Assembly: GCA_944319885.1 (NCBI GenBank)
Contig: CALUFC010000014.1
Location: 1 to 49,262 of the forward strand
Source: an uncultured Coriobacteriaceae bacterium
GTDB lineage: Bacteria; Actinomycetota; Coriobacteriia; Coriobacteriales; Coriobacteriaceae
Direction: 5' to 3'
Length of the DNA stretch: 49,262 nt
Numbering within the stretch: the stretch's first letter is position 1; every line of letters begins with the position of its first letter. The notes beneath the pieces are model-generated. The model was not told the DNA's origin, ran no database searches, and worked only from the letters and a program-made list of their open reading frames with translations. A program made the translations under genes and the position numbers. This document shows, one piece after another, positions 43,293 to 49,262 of this stretch.

Positions 43293-44882
43293 ATGCCCGC
43301 GCTCTCCGTATTCGAGATATTGGGCCCCATCATGGTGGGGCCCTCCAGCTCGCACACCGCAGGTGCCCTGCGCTGCGCCCGCGTTGCCGCCTCGCTCATG
43401 GAGGGGCAGATCGTGCGCGTGCGCTTCACGCTGCACAACAGCTTCGCACATACCTATCGCGGCCACGGTACCGACCGCGCGCTCGTGGCGGGCATCCTCG
43501 GGCTCGACACCAACGACGAGCGCATTCGCGATGCCTTCGCACTCGCTCGCGAGCGCAATCTCTCCTACACGTTCGAGATTGCCGGCGATAACGAACACCT
43601 ACACCCCAACACCGTCGATATCGAGATGGAAGATGCCGGCGGCATGCACTGCTCGGTGCGCGGCGAGAGCCTAGGCGGAGGACGGGTGCGCGTAAGCCGC
43701 GTGGGCGGCGTTGCCGTCGACATCTCGGGCGACTACGACACGCTCTTCGTAGCCCATCGCGACGCTCCCGGCGTGCTCGCCAACCTCACGCTGCTGCTTG
43801 CGCAGTGCGGCATCAACATCGCCTTCATGCGCACCTACCGCACCGAACGCGGCGGAAACGCCTACACGGTCTTCGAGCTCGACGAGCTGCCGCCCGCCAC
43901 ACTCCTCGACGAGCTGCGCGATAACGCTGCCATCTTCACCGCAACCTACGTGCGCGTTCCCGGTTCCACCCCAGCCAACGTGGCCGATGAGGGCGATGAG
44001 TTTTTCGAGACTGCCGAGCAGCTCCTCGAGCGCTGCCGCCGCCTCAAGATGAACATCGGCGCCGTCATGGCCGTACGCGAGGCGCAGCTCACCGGCGAGG
44101 CCGAGACGGTTGCCGCCATGGAGCGCGTCATCGCGGTCATGCAGGCCGAGACACGCGATCCCATCGAGCACCCGCGACGGTCGCTGGGCGGGCTCATCGG
44201 CGGCGAGGCGCAGCGCGTTGCACAGGCGGCCGCGACGTACGGCCCGGCACTCACCGGGGCGGTGCAGACCCAAGCGATGGCACGCGCCCTCGCCGTGCTC
44301 GAGCGCTCCGCCTCCATGGGCGTGATCGTGGCAGCCCCCACCGCGGGCTCTGCCGGCGTGGTGCCAGGATGCATACTTGCCGCAGCCGAACATCTCGGCC
44401 TCGACGATGCCCAAATTGGCGATGCGCTCTTTTGTGCCGCCGCCATCGGCATGCTGCTTTCAAGCAATGCGTGCGTGGCGGGCGCTGAAGGCGGATGCCA
44501 GGCCGAGGTGGGAAGCGCTGCTGCGATGGCAGCTGCGGCGCTCGTTCAGATGCTTGGCGGCACGCCCGCGCAGGCACTCGATGCCGCATCGCTTGCCCTG
44601 GCAAACCTGCTGGGGCTGGTGTGCGACCCCGTGGGCGGCCTTGTGGAGGTACCCTGCCAGACGCGCAACGCCATCGGTGTGGCCAATGCCTTCTCGGCCG
44701 CGCAGCTTGCGCTCTCGGGCATCACGAGCCTCGTCCCCTTCGACGAGATGGCCCGCACCATGCTCGAGGTGGGCCGCGCCCTGCCGCCTAGCCTGCGCGA
44801 GACGGCGCGCGGTGGCATCGCTCAAGCACCAAGTGCGCAAGCTGCATGTTCTTCCTGCAGCGCCTGCACAAAGCATGTATAA
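43293..44882 (+). CDS. L-serine dehydratase, fused beta and alpha subunits (Fe-S type)
   Basis: Deaminates L-serine to pyruvate and ammonia using a [4Fe-4S] cluster. The N-terminal beta half (about 1-220) has FEILGPIMVGPSSSHTAGALR and an ACT-like domain (YDTLFVAHRDAPGVLANLTLLLA). The alpha half (about 235-515) has LGGLIGGEAQRVAQAA, APTAGSAGVVPG, CVAGAEGGCQAEVGSAAAMAA and CDPVGGLVEVPCQTRNAIG, whose Cys residues are cluster ligands. Many anaerobes encode these halves as separate sdaAB and sdaAA genes; here they are one 529-residue chain. The protein ends in an unusual Cys-rich segment (ACSSCSACTKHV). The start follows the gltX stop by 3 bases with little ribosome site, suggesting coupling. Confidence 0.93.
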   Translation: MPALSVFEILGPIMVGPSSSHTAGALRCARVAASLMEGQIVRVRFTLHNSFAHTYRGHGTDRALVAGILGLDTNDERIRDAFALARERNLSYTFEIAGDNEHLHPNTVDIEMEDAGGMHCSVRGESLGGGRVRVSRVGGVAVDISGDYDTLFVAHRDAPGVLANLTLLLAQCGINIAFMRTYRTERGGNAYTVFELDELPPATLLDELRDNAAIFTATYVRVPGSTPANVADEGDEFFETAEQLLERCRRLKMNIGAVMAVREAQLTGEAETVAAMERVIAVMQAETRDPIEHPRRSLGGLIGGEAQRVAQAAATYGPALTGAVQTQAMARALAVLERSASMGVIVAAPTAGSAGVVPGCILAAAEHLGLDDAQIGDALFCAAAIGMLLSSNACVAGAEGGCQAEVGSAAAMAAAALVQMLGGTPAQALDAASLALANLLGLVCDPVGGLVEVPCQTRNAIGVANAFSAAQLALSGITSLVPFDEMARTMLEVGRALPPSLRETARGGIAQAPSAQAACSSCSACTKHV

Positions 44883-44883
44883 T
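44878..44883 (+). promoter_or_regulatory. -10 box for the L,D-transpeptidase gene
   Basis: A perfect TATAAT overlapping the serine dehydratase stop codon, about 50 bases before the transpeptidase start. The -35 region is weak. Confidence 0.5.
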
Positions 44884-44933
44884 CGCCCTGACTGTCTATC
44901 GTATACGTACCAGAAACGCACAACAAAGGAATC

Positions 44934-46751
44934 GTGAGCACGATGCCAGACAACGATTTGCAGAACACCGGTCAGCGCAATCCGCTTGACGCCAACCGGA
45001 TCCCCTCGCTCGATACCCAAGCCACCCGCGCGCAGGCGCCCACAGGCGCCCCGGCCGGCTCCAGCTCGCCCCAGGCAACGGGAGCTCAACCGCCGCTTCA
45101 GGCCACGCAGGTCCAGGCACGCCCCGTGGACACCGAGCAGACGTCCGGCGCCCCGGGCGCTACCGGTGTGACCGGCGCGCTTCCTGTCGACCGCAAGGCG
45201 CGTCGCTCGGCAGAAGAGCATGCCAACCTCGCTCAGGCGGCGAGCGGCAAGCAGCCCAGAAAATCGCATCGCGGCATCAAGATCGCCGCTGCCCTCATCG
45301 TGCTCGCCCTCATCGGTGCCTACGCCGGTGGCGTGGTGTACTTCACCAATTACTTTTATCCCAAAACCGAAGTCGCCGGCATCGACGTCTCGCTCGTGAA
45401 CGCAGAGACCGCAACCGAGCGCCTGCGCGGCAAGACCGATGCCTACACGCTCACCGTTTCCGGCGGTGACTTCACCTGGACGTTCACGCCCGATCCCGCT
45501 ACGCCGGTCTATGATGCCGAGGCCGCCGTCACCTCGGTGCTCCATCGCAACAATGCCATGCTGTGGCCGGTGCACCTGTACGAGCGCATGACCGGCCAGA
45601 CTGTCTTGCCCGAGACCCAAGAGCTTACGGTCGAGACACCCGAGGGCGATATCGACCGTTCGCTGCTCTCGAGCGACTTCAACCAGCAGGCGTTCTGCGA
45701 CAACATCGGTGCCGCGGTCGATGCCTATAACGCCAACCGCTCGGGCGTCTTCGACAAAGCAACCGCCTGGGATGAGACCACGGCGAGTTTCTCGGCCGAT
45801 AAGGTGCTTGCCAACCGCAAGCTCAACCGCGACTACATCGTCAATCTTGCGCTGCAGGCCCTCTCTAACCTCGAAAGCGAGGTCACGTTCGACCCCGCCA
45901 GCGACGAGGCACTCGAGCCCCTAGCCGGCGACATCACCGTCGAGCAGATTCAGACCGCCTGCACCACCGCCAACGAGATGCTCGCCACCAACGTGACGTT
46001 CAAGCTGGGTGACTCGGTTGCCGGCACGCTCGACGCCTCCACGCTCTCGCAGTGGCTCTCGTTCGACGAGACCCTCTCCCCTGTGCTTGACGACAACGCC
46101 GTCACCACCTGGGCACGCCAGCTTGCAAGCAATATGAACACCGTGGGCACCACGCGCACCTACACCCGCCCCGACGGCAAGCAGATCACCGTGGGCGGCG
46201 GCACCTTTGGCTGGACGGTCGACGAGGACGCGCTGGTGAGCACGGTGCGCGATGCCGTGGCCAACAAGCAGACCGGCGACATCCAGGTCCCCACCTCCAC
46301 CGAGGGCGATACCTATGCCGGCCCCGGACAGCGCGACTGGGGTGCGTGGCTTGAGGCCGACCTCACCGAGCAGATGGCGCGCTACTACGACGCCAACGGC
46401 AATCTCCTGTGGGAGTCGCACATCATCACCGGCCTGCCCAACGGCGAGCGCGACACCCCCACGGGCGTCTTCAAGGTGAACGGCAAGGCGCGCAACATCA
46501 CGCTCGTGAGCCGCAATATCGATCCCGAGACCGGCGAGCCCGAGTACGAGAGCCCCGTGGACTACTGGATCGCGTTCAAGGGCAGCTCGTATGGCTTCCA
46601 CGACGCCTCATGGCAGTCGGCCGCAAGCTTCGCCAACCCCAACGCCTACAAGAGCGTGGGCAGCCACGGCTGCATCAACACCCCGCACGATAAGGTCGAA
46701 CAGCTCTACAACATGATCAGCGTTGGCACCTGCGTCATCGTGCACAAGTAG
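44934..46751 (+). CDS. L,D-transpeptidase (YkuD) with PG-binding domain and cytoplasmic disordered N-terminus
   Basis: Cell-wall enzyme predicted to form 3-3 peptidoglycan cross-links or attach proteins to the wall. Residues 1-118 are Pro/Gln/Ala/Thr-rich, ending in a basic stretch (GKQPRKSHRGIK). A TM helix (about 120-142) anchors it in the membrane. Residues about 150-450 form peptidoglycan-binding-4-type repeats (TLTVSGGDFTWTF, QITVGGGTFGWTVDEDAL). The C-terminal YkuD domain has HDASWQSAASF and the catalytic SHGCINTP with the nucleophile Cys. The GTG at 44934 has AAAGGA 3 bases away; the ATG at 44943 is an alternative. It is followed after 9 bases by the response regulator, suggesting a wall-stress operon. 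Confidence 0.92.
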   Translation: MSTMPDNDLQNTGQRNPLDANRIPSLDTQATRAQAPTGAPAGSSSPQATGAQPPLQATQVQARPVDTEQTSGAPGATGVTGALPVDRKARRSAEEHANLAQAASGKQPRKSHRGIKIAAALIVLALIGAYAGGVVYFTNYFYPKTEVAGIDVSLVNAETATERLRGKTDAYTLTVSGGDFTWTFTPDPATPVYDAEAAVTSVLHRNNAMLWPVHLYERMTGQTVLPETQELTVETPEGDIDRSLLSSDFNQQAFCDNIGAAVDAYNANRSGVFDKATAWDETTASFSADKVLANRKLNRDYIVNLALQALSNLESEVTFDPASDEALEPLAGDITVEQIQTACTTANEMLATNVTFKLGDSVAGTLDASTLSQWLSFDETLSPVLDDNAVTTWARQLASNMNTVGTTRTYTRPDGKQITVGGGTFGWTVDEDALVSTVRDAVANKQTGDIQVPTSTEGDTYAGPGQRDWGAWLEADLTEQMARYYDANGNLLWESHIITGLPNGERDTPTGVFKVNGKARNITLVSRNIDPETGEPEYESPVDYWIAFKGSSYGFHDASWQSAASFANPNAYKSVGSHGCINTPHDKVEQLYNMISVGTCVIVHK

Positions 46752-46760
46752 GCACAGCAG

Positions 46761-47456
46761 ATGAGTAACCGGCCGCGCATCCTGCTTGTAGAAGACGATC
46801 CCGCCATCGTCGAGGCGTTGAGCGAGCTCCTCGCCAGCGAGGGCTATGCTGTCGAGACCGTCTCTACGCAGCGTGCGGCCATTGCCGCCGTGGGAGATGC
46901 CACGGCCCATGCGCCCTACTCGCTCGTGCTGCTCGACGTAACCCTTGCCGAGGGCAACGGGCTCGCCGTCTGCAGCGCCATCAAGCAAACCGCGCCCGCC
47001 TTGCCGGTGATCTTCCTCACCGCGTCCGACGACGAGTTCACCTGCGTAACCGGTTTCGAGCTAGGCGCTGACGACTACATCGCCAAGCCCTTCCGCCCAC
47101 GCGAACTCATGGCCCGCATCGCCGCGGTCATCCGCCGCGCGCAGCCTGCAACGCGCACCATCTCGTTCGGCCCGCTCACCATCGATCCCGATCGCGCCCA
47201 TGTGGCACGCGACGGTCGCGAGATCGTTCTTTCGGCACTTGAATATCGCCTGCTCATGCTCTTTGCCACCAACCAGGGCAAGCTCGTCACGCGCGAGCAG
47301 ATCCGCGACGCGCTTTGGGATGACGCCGGCACCTACATCGAGGAGAACACACTCTCGGTTTACATCAAGCGCCTGCGAGACAAGATCGAAGACGATCCAG
47401 CCCGCCCCGCGCTCATCACCACCGTGCGCGGCCTGGGCTACAAGGCGCTTGGATAG
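46761..47456 (+). CDS. OmpR-family response regulator
   Basis: DNA-binding transcription factor of 231 residues. The receiver domain (about 1-122) has ILLVEDDPAIVEAL (acidic pocket), VLLDVTLAEGNG with the phospho-acceptor Asp, FLTAS and DYIAKPFRPREL with the conserved Lys. The C-terminal winged helix (about 130-231) has LSALEYRLLMLFATNQGKLVTREQI and YIKRLRDKIEDD, ending in TTVRGLGYKAL. It lies between the L,D-transpeptidase and its histidine kinase with gaps of 9 and 4 bases. Targets probably include the palindrome region before the downstream ABC gene, which is inference. Confidence 0.95.
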   Translation: MSNRPRILLVEDDPAIVEALSELLASEGYAVETVSTQRAAIAAVGDATAHAPYSLVLLDVTLAEGNGLAVCSAIKQTAPALPVIFLTASDDEFTCVTGFELGADDYIAKPFRPRELMARIAAVIRRAQPATRTISFGPLTIDPDRAHVARDGREIVLSALEYRLLMLFATNQGKLVTREQIRDALWDDAGTYIEENTLSVYIKRLRDKIEDDPARPALITTVRGLGYKALG

Positions 47457-47460
47457 CACC

Positions 47461-48567
47461 ATGTTGCTGAGAAACCGTCCTCTCGCGCGCACCGTGTGCG
47501 CCTGGCTCATCATCGCCGCCGCGCTTACGGCCCTCGCTGCTGCGTTGTTTTCGCCGCGCGTGGCGCTTGTTGTTGGCGGCGCGGCGCTGCTTGGCGGCAT
47601 CCCCTTCCTCGTCCATACCTACCGGCGCTACCGCGACCTTGCCCGCCTGGCCGAGCGCCTCGACGCCGTGCTCCACGGCGAGCGCGAGCTGGCGTTCGAG
47701 CGCATGAACGAAGGCGAGCTCGCCATCCTTGCCAGCGAGCTCGACAAGATGGTGCTGCGCCTCACCCTCACGGCCGATGACCTCGCCCGCGAGCGCCAGC
47801 AGCTTGCCGACGCACTCGCCGACATCTCGCATCAGCTCAAGACGCCGCTCACCGCGCTGTCGCTCACTACCGAGCTCGTGCGCAAGGACCTCGTACGGCG
47901 GAGCGACTGCGCGCCCGAGGTGGAACGCTTGCGGCGCATCGAACAGATCGAGGTGCACGTGCAGGAGCTCGTGGCTCAGTTGCTGCGCCTTGCCCGTCTT
48001 GATGCCGGTGTCCTTGCCTTTGCCCATGCGCCGGTTGAGGTGAGCGAGCTCGTTGATCGAGCGGCGCGTCCGCACGCCATCGCATATGATCTCGCCGATG
48101 TCGCGCTAGCCACTCATATCGACGATGCCTGCAGCTTCATCGGCGATATCGCTTGGACGGCCGAGGCACTCGGCAACATCCTCAAGAACTGCCTTGAGGC
48201 GACGCCCGCGGGCGGCACGGTCACCGTGAGCGCGCACGAGGATCTCGTCGCCTGCCGCATCCGCATCACCGACACCGGTCCTGGTATCGCCGATACCGAT
48301 CTGCCCCATATCTTCGAGCGCTTCTATCGCGGCACGCGCACCGGCAACGGCGAGGATGCCGCTGCGTCGCAGGACGCCGCCTGCGAACCTACCGGCACAG
48401 CCTCCAGCCCAGTCAATCCCTCGGGCATCGGCATCGGCCTTTCGCTCGCCCGCGCCCTCATTTCCGCGCAGGGCGGCACCCTCACCGCCGGCAACGCCCG
48501 CGACGCGGCAGGCAACGTCACGGGCGCATGCTTCGACATCACCTTCTTCAAAGACGTTGCCGTCTAA
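47461..48567 (+). CDS. Sensor histidine kinase, short-loop (intramembrane-sensing-like)
   Basis: Membrane kinase of 368 residues. Two TM helices (about 9-27 and 30-47) are joined by only a few residues, so there is almost no extracytoplasmic sensor. This layout is typical of kinases that sense through a partner ABC transporter. A HAMP-like stretch follows. The H-box is DISHQLKTPLTAL, the N-box NILKNCLEATP, the G1 box DTGPGIADTDLPHIFERFYRG, and the G2 box GIGIGLSLARALI. Between the F-box and G2 there is an insertion of about 25 residues rich in Ala, Ser and Pro, which is odd for the ATP lid. It starts 4 bases after the response regulator. Confidence 0.93.
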   Translation: MLLRNRPLARTVCAWLIIAAALTALAAALFSPRVALVVGGAALLGGIPFLVHTYRRYRDLARLAERLDAVLHGERELAFERMNEGELAILASELDKMVLRLTLTADDLARERQQLADALADISHQLKTPLTALSLTTELVRKDLVRRSDCAPEVERLRRIEQIEVHVQELVAQLLRLARLDAGVLAFAHAPVEVSELVDRAARPHAIAYDLADVALATHIDDACSFIGDIAWTAEALGNILKNCLEATPAGGTVTVSAHEDLVACRIRITDTGPGIADTDLPHIFERFYRGTRTGNGEDAAASQDAACEPTGTASSPVNPSGIGIGLSLARALISAQGGTLTAGNARDAAGNVTGACFDITFFKDVAV

Positions 48568-48894
48568 TCGCCACCTCCCCTCTCCAACCACCACTACGCG
48601 ATTTATCACGCATTGGGCGCCAGCTGACTCACGAGTACGCGATTATTCGCGTAGTAGGTTCCACCCGTCCGCGAGTACGCGATTATTCGCGTAGTGGCAC
48701 CGCACCGCCACGCGCGTACGCGATATGGCGCGTATTCGCGCACGGGGGGGTTAGCGCTGCTCGGGGGCAAGGGCACGGGCGCACAGCAACGGCAAACGCG
48801 CCCGTGACAGATGTGTCACACAGCGGTCATCTGGCTGCAAGGTGGCAGGTCCAGTATCGTAGATGACATATCCCTCGTGCGAGAAGGGCCATCC
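48568..48894. repeat. Intergenic array of four 18-bp palindromes, then a promoter region
   Basis: TACGCGATTATTCGCGTA occurs exactly at 48636-48653 and 48676-48693, with degenerate copies at 48595-48612 and 48717-48734. The starts are 41, 40 and 41 bases apart. Each is a perfect or near-perfect stem (TACGCGA/TCGCGTA) around four bases. Spacer sequences are unrelated. A separate perfect palindrome, GTGACA-gatg-TGTCAC, lies at 48804-48819. A weak -10 (TATCGT, 48855-48860) precedes the ABC gene. The array may be operators, transcript-end stems or a genome-wide repeat. Confidence 0.75.
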
Positions 48895-49262
48895 ATGAAC
48901 ATCCTCACGGTCGAGCATCTCACCAAAGTCTACGGGTCGGGCGACACCGCCGTCACCGCGCTCAACGACGTTTCATTCACCGTTGAAGCGGGCGAGTTCA
49001 TCGCCATCATCGGTAGCTCGGGTTCGGGCAAGTCGACGCTGCTGCACCTCATCGGCGGCGTGGATCGCCCCACCTCGGGCACCGTAAAACTCCAGGGACA
49101 GAACATCTTCGACCGCTCCGACGAACAGCTGGCGGTGTTTCGTCGGCGCGAGGTGGGCCTGGTCTACCAGTTCTACAACCTCATCCCCGTGCTCGACGTG
49201 GTGGAGAACATGACGCTGCCGGTGCGCATGGATGGCCGCGCCGTTAACGAGCGGCGCCTTGC
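48895..49262 (+). CDS. ABC transporter ATP-binding protein, LolD/MacB-type, 5' part
   Basis: ATPase of an export or lipid-extrusion ABC system, cut by the window end after ~122 residues. Walker A is GSSGSGKSTLLHLIGGVD, preceded by AVTALNDVSFTVEAGEFIAI and followed by RPTSGTVKLQGQNIF. The Q-loop region RREVGLVYQFYNLIPVLDVVENMTLP is typical of the MacB/BceA/LolD group, whose permease (FtsX-like) usually follows. GAAGGG precedes the ATG. With the two-component genes just upstream it forms the usual layout of antimicrobial-peptide sensing and detoxification modules; the function is inferred from this context. Confidence 0.93.
   Translation, partial: MNILTVEHLTKVYGSGDTAVTALNDVSFTVEAGEFIAIIGSSGSGKSTLLHLIGGVDRPTSGTVKLQGQNIFDRSDEQLAVFRRREVGLVYQFYNLIPVLDVVENMTLPVRMDGRAVNERRL

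Noticed and set aside
48595-48734. Possible small CRISPR array
   Set aside because: The repeats are short palindromes (18-23 bases), only two copies are exact, spacers are ~17-23 bases and no cas genes are nearby. Operators or REP-like repeats fit better.

Overview
The window is high-GC bacterial chromosome with densely packed genes, near-canonical Shine-Dalgarno sites and a mix of ATG and GTG starts. My best inference is an anaerobic gut actinomycete of the Coriobacteriia (Collinsella-like). The reasons are the high GC combined with a GlgC/GlgD-type glycogen operon, bifunctional AdhE, fused Fe-S serine dehydratase, molybdenum cofactor genes and coriobacterial-style YhgE/Pip membrane proteins. 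No rRNA or species-level marker is present, so the taxon is inference.

Layout. 1-532: 5' part of gdhA (minus). 845-3582: iron-type alcohol dehydrogenase and class 3-like aldehyde dehydrogenase operon. 3662-3815: tRNA-Pro(TGG) and tRNA-Gly(TCC), followed by a strong terminator. 4101-6601: MFS permease (minus), then a small membrane protein and a DUF554 protein (plus). 6610-12006 (minus): a molybdenum block reading moeA, mogA/moaB, modA, modB, modC. 12340-14985: adhE. 15093-15860: APH/choline-kinase-like protein. 16240-17651 (minus): HAD phosphatase and thiamine pyrophosphokinase. 17971-30880: a complete glycogen cluster (glgB, glgP, glgC, glgD, glgA, and a GH13-GH77 fusion). 31013-31288: FmdB-type zinc ribbon. 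31292-38009 (minus): metK-priA-def-fmt-rsmB. 38208-41623 (minus): an eroded ABC-ATPase-like protein translationally coupled to a YhgE/Pip membrane protein. 41802-44882: gltX and a fused L-serine dehydratase. 44934-49262: L,D-transpeptidase, OmpR-type response regulator, short-loop histidine kinase, a palindrome array, and the start of a LolD/MacB-type ABC ATPase cut by the window end.

How the genes work together. The glycogen cluster covers ADP-glucose supply (GlgC plus the regulatory-type GlgD), chain elongation (GlgA), branching (GlgB), phosphorolysis (GlgP) and debranching/glucan transfer (the fusion). GlgA and GlgB both carry long Lys/Ala-rich histone-H1-like C-terminal tails, which is unusual for these enzymes. 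The molybdenum block imports molybdate and inserts it into molybdopterin. A 21-bp palindrome sits on the modA promoter, and a half-site lies at moeA. AdhE and the ADH/ALDH pair point to fermentative redox balancing.

Most interesting leads: the Walker-dead ABC protein coupled to YhgE/Pip; the histone-like tails on glycogen enzymes; four 18-bp palindromes spaced 40-41 bp between the histidine kinase and its neighbouring ABC gene; the extracytoplasmic domain fused to ModB; the iterated repeats upstream of adhE; and two ~145-bp inverted-repeat-bounded elements, each just behind a terminator between convergent genes.
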